A stretch of DNA of 57,112 nucleotides from Eubacterium pyruvativorans (GCF_900102225.1 NZ_FNBF01000011.1:1-57112), one strand, 5' to 3'; numbered from the stretch's first letter, positions 17,010 through 27,996 are shown. Translations and numbers: made by a program. The notes: generated by a model from the sequence alone, not told the origin.

Positions 17010-17618
17010 CTACTCCCCTTTCACCAGCATCCATCCCAGCATATGCACGATCTGCTGAAATCCGCCTTCCCGGATCAGACCGTCAATCTGTTCCGGGGAC
17101 TTCAGCTCCACATGCAGATACTCCGAATCATCCAGCTCCTGTCCGCCCGCCTTCCGGCAGTTTTTTGCCCGGAAAATATGGGCGTAGTTGTCGGAAATCG
17201 TTGCGTCCGAAGGAGCCGTGATCACATGGGACCAACAGTCCGAAACATATCCGGTCTCCTCTCTCAACTCCCGTACTGCCGCTTCCAGTGCCTCTTCTTC
17301 ATCGGCCCCTTCATCCGGCTGCGTGATGAAATCCGGAGCCACATCCTGACCGGATCCGCCGCCCGGCTCAATGCCCCCTGCCGGAAACTCCGTGGTAACC
17401 CGGCCGATTCCCTGGCGGTACTGCCGGACACAGAGAAACCGCCCCCCTTCATCCGAAGCGATGATTACTACGTAACTACGGCGGCTGTAATTATAGAACG
17501 GCCCCAGCAGGGACCCGTCCGGCATCCGGAACTCGGTTTTCCGAAAATCAATCCACCGGTCCTGTACGATATGCTCTGTCTTCACCGGCTCCCAGGCCAG
17601 TTTTTCTCTCTCATCCAT
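17010..17618 (-). CDS. NUDIX hydrolase, ADP-ribose pyrophosphatase type
   Basis: 202 residues. The Nudix helix is seen as EALEAAVRELREETGYV (R116-E117...E120-E121...G123). The usual glycine at the start of the box is not in the usual place: about 20 acidic, Gly-rich residues (87-107) are inserted before the box. The N-terminal WIDFRKTEFRMPDG and VTTEFPAGGIE segments match ADP-ribose pyrophosphatases (NudF type), which cleave ADP-ribose to AMP and ribose 5-phosphate. Substrate inferred. Weak GGGGCGAC ribosome site. Followed directly by the C39-like gene. Confidence 0.85.
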   Translation of the reverse strand: MDEREKLAWEPVKTEHIVQDRWIDFRKTEFRMPDGSLLGPFYNYSRRSYVVIIASDEGGRFLCVRQYRQGIGRVTTEFPAGGIEPGGGSGQDVAPDFITQPDEGADEEEALEAAVRELREETGYVSDCWSHVITAPSDATISDNYAHIFRAKNCRKAGGQELDDSEYLHVELKSPEQIDGLIREGGFQQIVHMLGWMLVKGE

Positions 17619-17670
17619 GTCGCCCCATTCCCCATTCTACGGTGTCTTCACGCTTTCTGTTACAGCATAC

Positions 17671-17700
17671 AAAAAACCGGAGCATCCTGCAATGCCCCGG
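17671..17700 (-). terminator. Intrinsic terminator after the DASS transporter
   Basis: On the minus strand CCGGGGCAT pairs with ATGCTCCGG around a six-base loop, followed by six T. Confidence 0.9.
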
Positions 17701-17723
17701 CACATTTCTTTCTATTTTCTCTG

Positions 17724-19157
17724 TTAAATCGTGCTGAATGCCGGCCAGTATGTTACCAGCAGCCACGCCGTAACGGACAGGGATACAATGGAGATAACAG
17801 TCAGCCATACACCGTGACGAAGCATGAACCGCGGCTTCATTCCGTATCCCACCGGGATCGCACGGATCGAGGTCGGCAGCATGTAGGACAGATTCACACC
17901 GATGGTAGCTACATAGATGTACGGTACCGGATTCAGGCCGATCCCCTGCACCATGCTGATGACAATCGGCATGGCAACCGCCGCAGTGGCTGTGTTGCTT
18001 GTCATGTCGGACATGAGCAGCGTAACAGCGACAATGACGAAGATGGTCGGGAAACCGCCGTCCAGGTGCAGCGCCGCCATTGCCTCTCCGATCGCCTTTC
18101 CTGCTCCGCTCTCATTAATCAGTGTGCCCGCAGCCAGACCGCCGGCGTAGATATAAAGCAGATCCCAGATAATCTTCACCTCCGCACTCTTCCAGGTGAT
18201 CAGCCGGGACCCGTCCCGTTTCACAATTACAAAAGCGATAATTGCGCAGATGATGAAGACATAAGCCGGCTTCAGTCCCGGCAGGTAATCCTGATACAGC
18301 TGGCGGGTGAAGGAAAGAACTGTGGCGGCAAGAAACAGCCCCAGTCCCCACTTTTCATCGCCGCTCATCTTTCCCATGGAGTGATACTGCCGGACAAAAT
18401 ATTCCCGGCTGCCGCCCAGATTCTCGCCTTTTTTGCAGCGGCATACCAGATAAATCAGGTTAGAGATAATCACCACAGCCATAATCGGCAGGAAACGGAT
18501 GACCCAGTGCCAGTAGATGTACTCCTTTCCGGTTACCTCCTCCAGATACTGCACAGTCACCAGGTTCATGGCACCTCCCAGCGGTGATGCCATTCCTCCC
18601 ACGCCGGCGCCGTAGGCGATCGTCATCAGAATCATGGAACCCGTCCGGCTCTCTCCAATATCCTCCATGCCGAGATAGCGAAGCATGGAAACAGCGATCG
18701 GCGTGATCGCCGCACAGACCACTGCATTCGGCAGAACGGCAGACAGCACGGTGGTCAGCAGGAACCAGAAAACAACCTGACTCCGCAGTTCATTTCCGAT
18801 CATGACCAGAAAGAAAGACGCAATCCGCTTGTCCAATCCGGAGAGTTCCCAGGATGCGGTGATGATAGAGGCACCCAGCAGCAGAAGAATGATTTCATCT
18901 GCGTAATTGGCAATCACAAGACCCATATCGGCCATCTGGATCACCGCATTCACCGCTACCGGCAGGAATCCGGTCACAGCGAAGTCCACAGGTCCGGTAA
19001 TCCACCAGTATGCCATCCAGGCAATTGTCCCGATGGCGCCTCTGGCAGCAACAGTACTGAAATACTGGTGAGGAAGCAGGGTCGTGCAAAGCAGGAAAAG
19101 CAACGGCCCGACTGCAAGGTTTATTATTCTGGTGTTGTTCGATCTCTTTTCTTTCAT
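17724..19157 (-). CDS. DASS (SLC13) family anion symporter
   Basis: 477 residues, polytopic membrane protein of the divalent anion:Na+ symporter family (ArsB/NhaD superfamily fold). The C-terminal substrate/Na+ motif SNT is present at 387-389 (SDMTSNTATAAV). The equivalent first-repeat position reads LPNAVV and lacks the Ser/Thr of the SNT pair. Late motif LPTSIRAIPVGYG resembles the family's C-terminal proline-rich stretch. Likely imports C4-dicarboxylates, sulfate or a related anion; substrate unknown. It has its own promoter and terminator, so it is monocistronic. Confidence 0.85.
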   Translation of the reverse strand: MKEKRSNNTRIINLAVGPLLFLLCTTLLPHQYFSTVAARGAIGTIAWMAYWWITGPVDFAVTGFLPVAVNAVIQMADMGLVIANYADEIILLLLGASIITASWELSGLDKRIASFFLVMIGNELRSQVVFWFLLTTVLSAVLPNAVVCAAITPIAVSMLRYLGMEDIGESRTGSMILMTIAYGAGVGGMASPLGGAMNLVTVQYLEEVTGKEYIYWHWVIRFLPIMAVVIISNLIYLVCRCKKGENLGGSREYFVRQYHSMGKMSGDEKWGLGLFLAATVLSFTRQLYQDYLPGLKPAYVFIICAIIAFVIVKRDGSRLITWKSAEVKIIWDLLYIYAGGLAAGTLINESGAGKAIGEAMAALHLDGGFPTIFVIVAVTLLMSDMTSNTATAAVAMPIVISMVQGIGLNPVPYIYVATIGVNLSYMLPTSIRAIPVGYGMKPRFMLRHGVWLTVISIVSLSVTAWLLVTYWPAFSTI

Positions 19158-19229
19158 ACTGATTTACAATTCTCTTTCAAACAAAAATAACTTGTTGCAT
19201 GTGCGACATTTTCATAGCGCACGCTTTAA

Positions 19230-19257
19230 AGTATACAATCCCGCATTAAATTTGCAA
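19230..19257 (-). promoter_or_regulatory. Sigma-A promoter of the DASS transporter
   Basis: Minus strand TTGCAA, 16 bases, TATACT, about 70 bases before the gene and downstream of the preceding terminator. Confidence 0.75.
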
Positions 19258-19334
19258 AGGTTAATTTCGATTCACAAAAATATTTCGGGAATGGATCAGG
19301 AAACAGGCGTCAGGAACCCCGTCTGTGCAGGCAT

Positions 19335-19380
19335 AAAAAAACACTGCACATCCGAGCCCTAACATCCGATGCGCAGTGTT
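19335..19380 (-). terminator. Intrinsic terminator downstream of the sigI-rsgI side
   Basis: Minus strand AACACTGCGCATC pairs with GATGTGCAGTGTT, followed by a run of T (TTTTTTTATG). One position pairs only as G-U on this strand, confirming orientation. It ends transcripts arriving from rsgI or from an independent small RNA. Confidence 0.85.
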
Positions 19381-19401
19381 CACACAGCGTAGCAACGCTG
19401 C

Positions 19402-19473
19402 TTAGAACGAGAGATGCGATGCCTTGTCCAAGATTCTGCAGCGCAGGCTGCGCTGCAGAACTTCTCTATTCAT
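19402..19473 (-). CDS. Candidate 23-residue small protein or leader peptide
   Basis: ATG with AAAGGGG four bases upstream opens a 23-codon frame ending in TAA (peptide MNREVLQRSL... ending SHLSF). It has five Arg and no hydrophobic segment. A perfect 12-bp hairpin (TTCTGCAGCGCA and complement, 19434-19460) lies inside the frame, and two more hairpins follow, the last a terminator. It could be a leader peptide, a small protein or chance. Confidence 0.25.
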   Translation of the reverse strand: MNREVLQRSLRCRILDKASHLSF

Positions 19474-19661
19474 CTAACCCCTTTTGAACAAAGTGAGCAG
19501 ACGGAGGCCACCTAACAATTTCACCCGAATCCGCTCTCTGTCACAAAGCCGCCCGGAAACCCGGGACAACCGCTTTTCAATTCGTCCCCCAACGAATATC
19601 TCTCCCAATACCACTATTAGATTTCGGAATACTTCGCCATAATTTCGGGGTCATACCGAAA

Positions 19662-20675
19662 TTATTTTTCAAAAAAAGTGTTTCCGGTATTCTCCGTACT
19701 TTCCTCCTCCCCGTTCTGCTCCGAAATCTTCGCTCCATTCTCCGATGCCGATCGCTGTTCCCGGGCAGAGGAAGCTTCCTCCCCGTCGGTCTTCTCATCC
19801 ATCAGTGTCACCTGCGCATCGGGACTGATTACATCGGAAAGAGAAACCTTCTCAGGTTTCTGGCTGATGGATTTCCGGCCGGCAGTATCTGTCCCGTACC
19901 CGGAGGAAGGATACCTGGCCGCCGCAGAAGCATTCGCGTATCCTGTTCCGGCGCCGTCCACCGCCGCAGTACTGCCCGAAGCGCCGGAGGACGCCTGGAC
20001 TGCATCCGCAGCAACGGACTGCTTATTCCCGCTGCTGCCGTAAACCGCCGATGTCCCGCTGTCCATCTTCCCGTTTTCCGTCTTTCCGGAAGCATTTTCA
20101 GAGGCAGTTTCCTGCTCTCCATTCTTCGGCTGCTCCAGTGCAGGCTGCGGAACTGCATTTCCGGTATTCTGATGATTCACACTGACCACTGCCGCAACCA
20201 TGCGGGTTTCGTCCTCAACGATTTTCAGTCCCTTCGAGTCGTCACATTTCACAACCACAGAAAGTTCTCTGACATGAGTCAGTTTCGAAGAACGCTCCAG
20301 GGATTTGGTGAGTGTCACCTGCACAGCGCCTCCCTCCCGCAGGATTCTGGCTGTGTGCTTCGCCATTTCTGTGGTTCCGACGATATCCACAACCCGGTTC
20401 CTTCGATTCAGACGGTATTCCACGCCCGGCAGCTGATCCACATGAACGGTGGCATACACCATCAGATTCTGGTAAGAGTAGCCGAATATGCCCGATACCA
20501 ATATCACTAATGAGGCGGCCAGTGCAGCCGCACGCCGGAGAATATGATAGCTTCGCCGCGGCGTGTAGTGAACCGTATCCCCGACTTCATATACGGCGGC
20601 AACTTCATACACGATGCCGTCCGACCCGAGGATCACACTGCCGCCGTCATCCGACGACAGAACAATCGCCCTCAT
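19662..20675 (-). CDS. rsgI: RsgI-type membrane-anchored anti-sigma factor
   Basis: 337 residues. The cytoplasmic N-terminus (MRAIVLSSDDGGSVILGSDG, YEVGDTVHY) is the RsgI anti-sigma domain; a transmembrane helix spans about 48-66. The extracytoplasmic part has a roughly 90-residue folded segment, then about 170 residues rich in Ser, Ala, Gly, Glu and Asn without a recognised carbohydrate-binding or protease domain. It should hold SigI inactive and respond to an envelope signal. The ATG overlaps the sigI stop (ATGA), the usual sigma/anti-sigma coupling. Confidence 0.88.
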   Translation of the reverse strand: MRAIVLSSDDGGSVILGSDGIVYEVAAVYEVGDTVHYTPRRSYHILRRAAALAASLVILVSGIFGYSYQNLMVYATVHVDQLPGVEYRLNRRNRVVDIVGTTEMAKHTARILREGGAVQVTLTKSLERSSKLTHVRELSVVVKCDDSKGLKIVEDETRMVAAVVSVNHQNTGNAVPQPALEQPKNGEQETASENASGKTENGKMDSGTSAVYGSSGNKQSVAADAVQASSGASGSTAAVDGAGTGYANASAAARYPSSGYGTDTAGRKSISQKPEKVSLSDVISPDAQVTLMDEKTDGEEASSAREQRSASENGAKISEQNGEEESTENTGNTFFEK

Positions 20676-21349
20676 ATTCTCACCCCCCTGATATATCGTA
20701 CGTATTCCTGCAAATGCGGATAATCGCCCAGCAGGATCTCCGCTGCTGCTATTATATACTTTCGATGACGATCCAGAATTTTTCGGGGTACGCCGGAAAT
20801 TTCTTCGATCTGCTTCATGGGCAGCGTACGGCGGGAGCGCATCTGACGGGTCAGTTCCGGATGTTCCAGAAGGGCCTGCACCGCCAGCGCACAGGAATGC
20901 TTCGTTTTCCTGGATTTGGGGGAGGATTTCGCAAGATCCCGGAAGACCAGTCCGTATTCCTCCAGAAGATCCGAAAAAGCTTCGATTTCGTCCCGCACCG
21001 GATTATCCGTCCCGGAAGGCTCCGGAGCAGGCTCATTGGAAAACTCCTCTTCAATGTCCGCAGTCACTTCGGGACGATACTTCCCATGATGCTGCAGCTG
21101 GTCGATTACCCGGCGCCGGATCACCATCTCCGAGAATTTCACAAAACTGCCTTTCTCCGCATCATAGGAACGGACTGCCTCATAGAAAGCCATCATTGCG
21201 ACAGACCATTCATCATCGCTCTTCGAGACGTAATGTCCCACGGTCCGGTAGGCAGCATAGAGAATATGCTTCTCGTACTCCCGCACCAGTTCCGCAAAAC
21301 AGTCCTCGTCCCGCTTCGCTTTCTCGATTTTCTGTCTGATGTCTTCCAT
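20672..21349 (-). CDS. sigI: RNA polymerase sigma factor, SigI family
   Basis: 225 residues. Sigma-70 region 2 is seen as YAAYRTVGHYVSKSDDEWSVAMMAFYEAVRSYD... with the FVKFSEMVIRRRVIDQLQ segment. A SigI-type C-terminal helix-turn-helix follows (QIEEISGVPRKILDRHRKYIIA). SigI factors control heat, envelope or polysaccharide-degradation genes together with RsgI. Position is unusual: it starts 17 bases after gyrA, inside the gyrase operon, with its own GGAG site. Confidence 0.9.
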   Translation of the reverse strand: MEDIRQKIEKAKRDEDCFAELVREYEKHILYAAYRTVGHYVSKSDDEWSVAMMAFYEAVRSYDAEKGSFVKFSEMVIRRRVIDQLQHHGKYRPEVTADIEEEFSNEPAPEPSGTDNPVRDEIEAFSDLLEEYGLVFRDLAKSSPKSRKTKHSCALAVQALLEHPELTRQMRSRRTLPMKQIEEISGVPRKILDRHRKYIIAAAEILLGDYPHLQEYVRYIRGVRI

Positions 21350-21366
21350 ATCACTCCGTTATTCGA

Positions 21367-23958
21367 TCAGAACTGAGAAAACAAATCCACTTGTCCTCCC
21401 GCCGAAAGGTCCTTCTCCGACCCATCGTTCACCTCCGGATCCGGTCCCGAAGTGTCCGGGGTGTTTCCTTCCAATGCATCCGGCCCAGAAGTGTCCGGGG
21501 TATCAGGCGTATCCGGTCCTGTCGGATCCGGCATATCCTCCGTGGAACGAAGTGCCGCCTGCTTCCCGCAGGAAATTACAGACTCACCGAATTCACAGCG
21601 GATACCCGCCGCTGCCCGTGTCGCCTCCGGCACCTCTTCCACCTTCATTACGACACACTTTTCCTCCAGCAGGAAGACGACTTCGCCCTCTGCATCCCGG
21701 GAAACAATCCCCGTCAGAGGACCGGTCATCTTCAAACTCTTTTTCTCCCAGAGGAAGACCCCCTTGCCCCCTCTGGCCTGCTGCGGAATCTGGCTGGCAC
21801 GGAACCGCTTGATGAAACCGCCGGAAGAAGCGGCGACAATCTCGCTTCCCCGCTCATAGCGCGTGACTGCTGTCACAAGGTCTCCGTCATCCAGACGAAT
21901 TCCCCGGACGCCGGACGCCGCCCGGCCCATGGCCCGGATTCCGTCTCCGGAGAACCGGATTCCTTTCCCCCGCTTCGTTGCCAGGATCAGATCTTCACCA
22001 TTGTCCACGACCACGTCCACCACTTTTTCATTTTCTTTTAACTTTGTATAGGATATACCATTTCTGCGGGATGTATCAAGATCACTGATCTGTATCCGCT
22101 TGACAGCGCCCCCGTCGGTGATGACAAACACGGATCCTTTGTCGAAGTCTCCCACCGCAATGGCAGACACGAAATTCTCCCTGGTCAGGAATCCGCAGCT
22201 CTCCGCCAGAGCCGTGCCCTTCACGCTGCGGGTGGATTCCTGCAGATCCAGAACCGGCACCCGGTACATCTTCCCTACATCGGTGAATACCAGCAGCGTC
22301 TGCTTCGTCGTGGTGTGGTAGAGATGCTTGACATAATCATCCTCCATTGGTTTCACCGCCTTGGATACGTCCGGAACCCGTTTTGCATATCCCCGGGCGG
22401 TAACAGAGACAAAGGCATCCTCTTCGACGATCAGATCATCCTCATCCAGTTCTCCCGGATCCTTCACAATCTCGGTTCTCCGCGGGTCGCTCCAATTCTT
22501 CCGGATTTCCAGCAGTTCCTTCCGGATCACCTGCATCAATTTCCGTTCGCTGGCAAGAATCCCTTCATACCGGGCGATTCGTTTCTTCAGTTCATCGAAC
22601 TCATTCTGGAGTTTTTCCCGTTCCAGACCCTGAAGACGGGCGAGCCGCATATCCAGAATGGCCTGGGCCTGGACCCGGTCCAGACCGAAGCGCTTCATCA
22701 GCTGTTCCCGGGCATCATCATAGGCACTGCGGATCACCCGGATCACTTCATCGATATTGTCCAGCGCAATGAGCAGACCTTCCAGAATATGAGCCCGTTC
22801 CCGTGCCTTTTTCAGGTCGAATTCCGTCCTCCGGGTGACCACCTCTTTCTGAAATCGAATGTACTCTTCCAGCACTTCCCGCAGATTCAGTGTCTTCGGT
22901 TTGCCGTCCACCAGCGCCAGCATGATCGCACCGAAATTTTCCTGCAGCGAACTGTACTTGTACAGATTATTCAGGATGATCTGCGCATTAGCATCCTTCC
23001 GGAGTTCAATGACAATCCGGATTCCCTCCCGGGAAGATTCATCCCGGATTTCCGTAATACCCTGGATCTTCCGGGACTTGACCAGTTCCGCCATTTTCTC
23101 GATCATCTTCGCCTTGTTCACGCCGTACGGAATCTCCGTGATGATGATCTGCTCTCTCCCCCGGCGGAAGGGCTCAATGCTGCATTTCGCCCGCATCCGG
23201 ATCCGTCCGGTGCCGGTGCGGTAGAATTCCCGGATCCCGGACTTTCCCAGAATCTGTGCACCTGTAGGGAAATCCGGTCCCTTGATGACCGGGATCAGGT
23301 CATCTACAGTGCAGTCCGGGTGTTCGATCATATAAACCGCTGCGTCAATGGCATCGCCCAGATTGTGGGGTGGGATATTCGTCGCCATACCGACGGCAAT
23401 CCCGCTGGAACCATTCACCAGCAGATTCGGATACCGGGACGGCAGAACGGTCGGCTCCATTTCCTCACCGTCGAAATTCGGCATGAAATCCACGGTATCC
23501 TTTTCAATATCCCGAACCATCTCCATGGAAAACGGAGACATTCTCGCCTCGGTATACCGCTGGGCCGCAGCACCGTCTCCATCAATCGAACCGAAGTTTC
23601 CGTGACCGTCCACCAGCGGGTAGCGCATGGAAAAATCCTGGGCCATCCGGACCATCGCATCATAGATGGACGAATCTCCGTGGGGATGATACTTACCCAT
23701 GACTTCACCGACGATTCTGGCAGATTTCTTGTGCGGCTTGTCCGGCGTAATGCCCAGCTGCTGCATACCATAGAGGATACGCCGGTGCACCGGTTTCATA
23801 CCGTCCCGGACATCCGGCAGCGCCCTGCCGACGATGACACTCATGGAGTAATCCAGATAACTTTTCTCCATCTCGTCCGTCAGACCGTGTACTTTCATCT
23901 TCCGGTCTTCGGTTTCATAATGATATTCGACTTTCTGTTCTTTCGTTTTCCTTGCCAT
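21367..23958 (-). CDS. gyrA: DNA gyrase subunit A
   Basis: 863 residues. Catalytic Tyr135 in [11 protein letters not shown]; the quinolone-resistance region has Ser96 and Asp100 (E. coli 83 and 87), the susceptible-type residues. The C-terminal beta-pinwheel carries a GyrA box, QARGGKG (near residue 730), which separates gyrase from topoisomerase IV. Together with GyrB it introduces negative supercoils using ATP. The last 60 residues or so are a low-complexity tail with repeated PDT/TSGPD units before an acidic end. Start ATG follows AAGGG; gyrB lies 19 bases upstream. Confidence 0.95.
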   Translation of the reverse strand: MARKTKEQKVEYHYETEDRKMKVHGLTDEMEKSYLDYSMSVIVGRALPDVRDGMKPVHRRILYGMQQLGITPDKPHKKSARIVGEVMGKYHPHGDSSIYDAMVRMAQDFSMRYPLVDGHGNFGSIDGDGAAAQRYTEARMSPFSMEMVRDIEKDTVDFMPNFDGEEMEPTVLPSRYPNLLVNGSSGIAVGMATNIPPHNLGDAIDAAVYMIEHPDCTVDDLIPVIKGPDFPTGAQILGKSGIREFYRTGTGRIRMRAKCSIEPFRRGREQIIITEIPYGVNKAKMIEKMAELVKSRKIQGITEIRDESSREGIRIVIELRKDANAQIILNNLYKYSSLQENFGAIMLALVDGKPKTLNLREVLEEYIRFQKEVVTRRTEFDLKKARERAHILEGLLIALDNIDEVIRVIRSAYDDAREQLMKRFGLDRVQAQAILDMRLARLQGLEREKLQNEFDELKKRIARYEGILASERKLMQVIRKELLEIRKNWSDPRRTEIVKDPGELDEDDLIVEEDAFVSVTARGYAKRVPDVSKAVKPMEDDYVKHLYHTTTKQTLLVFTDVGKMYRVPVLDLQESTRSVKGTALAESCGFLTRENFVSAIAVGDFDKGSVFVITDGGAVKRIQISDLDTSRRNGISYTKLKENEKVVDVVVDNGEDLILATKRGKGIRFSGDGIRAMGRAASGVRGIRLDDGDLVTAVTRYERGSEIVAASSGGFIKRFRASQIPQQARGGKGVFLWEKKSLKMTGPLTGIVSRDAEGEVVFLLEEKCVVMKVEEVPEATRAAAGIRCEFGESVISCGKQAALRSTEDMPDPTGPDTPDTPDTSGPDALEGNTPDTSGPDPEVNDGSEKDLSAGGQVDLFSQF

Positions 23959-23977
23959 TTTCCCTTATCCTGATTCT

Positions 23978-25936
<1,959 letters not shown>

Positions 25937-26782
25937 TCAATGAAACGAACCGGTCTCCCGCGGCCGGTTCCGGAAATATTCAAAAAGATACTGCTGCATG
26001 ATTCCGTTATACGGATGATATCTGTCATACGGAAAGTTCTCCTCTCCGCCGTAATCCTCCGCCAGTCCGCGGTTAATCCAGACATCCCGGGGGAATGCAT
26101 CCAGTTGATGCAGTCCGAACAGCGCCACACAATCCGCCACTTTCCGGCCGACTCCGTATATTTCCCGCAGCGCTTTCCCGCAGGATTCCAGATCCATCTG
26201 TTCCATTTCTTCCAGACAGATTCTTCCGGCGGCAGCGTCTTCCGCCGCTTTCCGCACATATTTTTCCCGGTACCCCAGCTTCACCTCCGCCAATGCCTGT
26301 TCAGACATTCCGGCAATCTGCTCCGCCGTCGGGAAACTCCACACAATTTCCCCGTTCCGGCCTTCCAGAGGGTCTCCTGCTGCCCTGGCCAGCTTCTCCA
26401 CCGCCAGTCGGATGGCGGGGATATTCTTCCGCTGTGAAATAATGAACGTAATCAGCATCTCCCAGGGATCCTGCCCCAATACACGGATTCCCGCCCCCAG
26501 CTGCTGGGCACGGTACAGAACCGGATCCTCTTCTTCGCAGACCATACTGCGGATGTCCCGGTAACACCTTCCAAGGTCAAAATATGAACGCCATGTGCGT
26601 TCGAACTGTCTTTCCGTACAGGATAAATCGAAATGCGTATCGTCGATGTGGCGAATATATAAAAGCTCCCGCCGGAACGGAATACGGTATTCTCCCTCCT
26701 GCCCGGTCTTCTGCCACCGAAAACACTGTCCGCTCTCTGCGATCATGTCCAGATCCAGATCATCCTTCCATTCCAGTTTCAT
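25937..26782 (-). CDS. ogg: 8-oxoguanine DNA glycosylase/AP lyase (OGG family)
   Basis: 281 residues. OGG_N-like N-terminal domain followed by a helix-hairpin-helix-GPD domain. The hairpin and catalytic lysine are in YGVGRKVADCVALFG (Lys214, equivalent to human OGG1 Lys249); the catalytic Asp is Asp233 in FPRDVWINR. Removes 8-oxoguanine opposite C and nicks the abasic site. The start used has GGGAGG six bases upstream; earlier in-frame ATGs overlap the promoter. First gene of the gyrB-gyrA-sigI-rsgI unit, joining DNA repair and topology genes. Confidence 0.9.
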   Translation of the reverse strand: MKLEWKDDLDLDMIAESGQCFRWQKTGQEGEYRIPFRRELLYIRHIDDTHFDLSCTERQFERTWRSYFDLGRCYRDIRSMVCEEEDPVLYRAQQLGAGIRVLGQDPWEMLITFIISQRKNIPAIRLAVEKLARAAGDPLEGRNGEIVWSFPTAEQIAGMSEQALAEVKLGYREKYVRKAAEDAAAGRICLEEMEQMDLESCGKALREIYGVGRKVADCVALFGLHQLDAFPRDVWINRGLAEDYGGEENFPYDRYHPYNGIMQQYLFEYFRNRPRETGSFH

Positions 26783-26819
26783 GAGCACCTCCCGCAAACC
26801 CGTGTTCATACGAAATGAT

Positions 26820-26849
26820 ATCATACCACAACCCCATGAGCATCGTCAA
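26820..26849 (-). promoter_or_regulatory. Sigma-A promoter of the ogg-gyrB-gyrA-sigI-rsgI unit
   Basis: Minus strand TTGACG, 18 bases, TATGAT, about 40 bases before ogg. The -35 box begins inside the T tract of the upstream terminator, so upstream transcription stops where this one starts. Confidence 0.8.
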
Positions 26850-26884
26850 AAAAACAGGCACCGTCCGGCCAAGCCGGACGGTGC
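26848..26884 (-). terminator. Intrinsic terminator after the DUF2007-like gene
   Basis: Perfect 12-bp stem GCACCGTCCGGC with a three-base loop, followed on minus by CTG and seven T. Confidence 0.95.
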
Positions 26885-26906
26885 TGATTCTTCATGCATT
26901 CTGTTA

Positions 26907-27083
26907 CTAAGCGGTATATCTGCTGAGGACCTTCGAAGCGTTCCGTTCCTGGACCGCTTCCACGAATACATCGCTGCCGAAGTCATGATGCTTCACGAAA
27001 GCGTCGATGCCGTTTTCCTTCAGAAGTTCCACCATCATGTCTGCCTCGGAATGATTCCAGGCATTATATACGACCTTCTCCAT
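26907..27083 (-). CDS. DUF2007-like small protein
   Basis: 58 residues. KVVYNAWNHSEADMMVELLKENGIDAFVKHHD has the two-strand, helix, strand pattern of DUF2007 (putative signal-transducing proteins), where a short ferredoxin-like domain binds an unknown partner. GGAGGG precedes the ATG, and a strong terminator follows, so it is a single-gene transcript. Function unknown. Confidence 0.6.
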   Translation of the reverse strand: MEKVVYNAWNHSEADMMVELLKENGIDAFVKHHDFGSDVFVEAVQERNASKVLSRYTA

Positions 27084-27245
27084 ACGATCCCTCCTCTCAT
27101 TTCTCTCGGTATAGTAATAATACACGAAAAAACGAGAACAGAATCCTAATCTTCTATAAGGCCGTCTTAATTATTCTTTATTCATCTTAATGATTACCGA
27201 TGTGACACACACCTGCACTCCGGTTCCCCGTCCGACGGGCCCGGA

Positions 27246-27659
27246 TTACTCCCGGATCATGCCGTTATCAATGACTGCGACAATGTCATCCTCCAGATTA
27301 TTTTTCGGATTCATCACATAATAAGAGACGACTCTCTTTCCCGGCTTCACATATTTATTATACGCCGTGTATTCGTGTTTTTTCGAATACCCCCCATTCC
27401 CCTTAGAATAACTGGTAAAACTGGCAATCACCACATACGGTTTCCCTGCCCGGCTGCGAATCACCTTCATTCCGGATTTTCCGTACCGGACCCGTTTCAC
27501 CTTCCTGCACCACGGATATACCTCCCTGACATATGCCGCACTGAGGGAACGGGATCTGAGATTCGGATCTTTCGGATAATAGTCTGCATTTGCGACGCAA
27601 GTACCAGCCCCGAACATCATGATCGACGTCAGGCTGAGAGCCAACAGTTTCCGGTTCAT
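27246..27659 (-). CDS. Small secreted basic protein of unknown function
   Basis: 137 residues with a Sec signal peptide (MNRKLLALSLTSIMMFGAG..., probable cleavage after VANA, residue 28). The mature part is about 110 residues, rich in Lys, Arg and Tyr, with one Cys, and looks beta-rich (VIRSRAGKPYVVIASFTSY, KRVVSYYVMN). No family recognised. GAGGAGG precedes the ATG; an upstream in-frame start lacks a signal-peptide context. It lies between the tRNA operon terminator and the DUF2007-like gene. Confidence 0.7.
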   Translation of the reverse strand: MNRKLLALSLTSIMMFGAGTCVANADYYPKDPNLRSRSLSAAYVREVYPWCRKVKRVRYGKSGMKVIRSRAGKPYVVIASFTSYSKGNGGYSKKHEYTAYNKYVKPGKRVVSYYVMNPKNNLEDDIVAVIDNGMIRE

Positions 27660-27745
27660 ACCGGCCTCCTCTCTGCAAGAAACAGATGCACCGCCCGGCC
27701 GCGGCGGCTTCCGCATCCGACAGTCACTCCGAGTACTCCGGACAT

Positions 27746-27781
27746 AAAAGAATCCCGGAACCGACAGGTTACGGGATTCTT
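27746..27781 (-). terminator. Terminator of the six-tRNA operon
   Basis: Minus strand AAGAATCCCG pairs with CGGGATTCTT around a 14-base loop, then TTATG. It begins right after the CCA end of tRNA-Cys. Confidence 0.75.
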
Positions 27782-27782
27782 A

Positions 27783-27857
27783 TGGAGGCGGCACCCAGAT
27801 TCGAACCGGGGGATAGAGGTTTTGCAGACCTTTGCCTTACCACTTGGCTATGCCGCC
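27783..27857 (-). tRNA. tRNA-Cys(GCA)
   Basis: Seven-base acceptor stem GGCGGCA/TGCCGCC, anticodon loop CTGCAAA, T loop TTCGAAT, discriminator U and encoded CCA. Last tRNA of the cluster. Confidence 0.97.
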
Positions 27858-27897
27858 ATATGCGCAGGACATGATGTTCAATCATGTCCTGAAAAAT

Positions 27898-27972
27898 TGG
27901 CTGGGGTAGCAGGATTCGAACCTGCGCATGATGGAATCAGAATCCATTGCCTTACCGCTTGGCGATACCCCA
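27898..27972 (-). tRNA. tRNA-Gln(CTG)
   Basis: Acceptor TGGGGTA/TACCCCA, anticodon loop TTCTGAT reading CAG codons, T loop TTCGAAT, discriminator G, encoded CCA. Confidence 0.95.
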
Positions 27973-27996
27973 ATACTGCATATTATGAAATTCAAG

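Larger units (their letters stand above)
19158..19661. other. 504-base non-coding region between the transporter and rsgI
   Basis: Contains, right to left on the minus strand: a 10-bp hairpin (ATAATTTCGG/CCGAAATTAT) directly after rsgI, about 160 bases of unassigned sequence, a 23-codon frame, three stacked hairpins ending in a terminator, and the transporter promoter. No known RNA family recognised. Confidence 0.7.

Noticed and set aside
17611-17808. 65-codon frame upstream of the NUDIX gene
   Set aside because: It overlaps the transporter end and its terminator in another frame and shows no domain.
19335-19661. 6S RNA, tmRNA, SRP RNA or RNase P RNA downstream of rsgI
   Set aside because: None of the conserved sequence blocks of these RNAs was seen; the segment is left unassigned.
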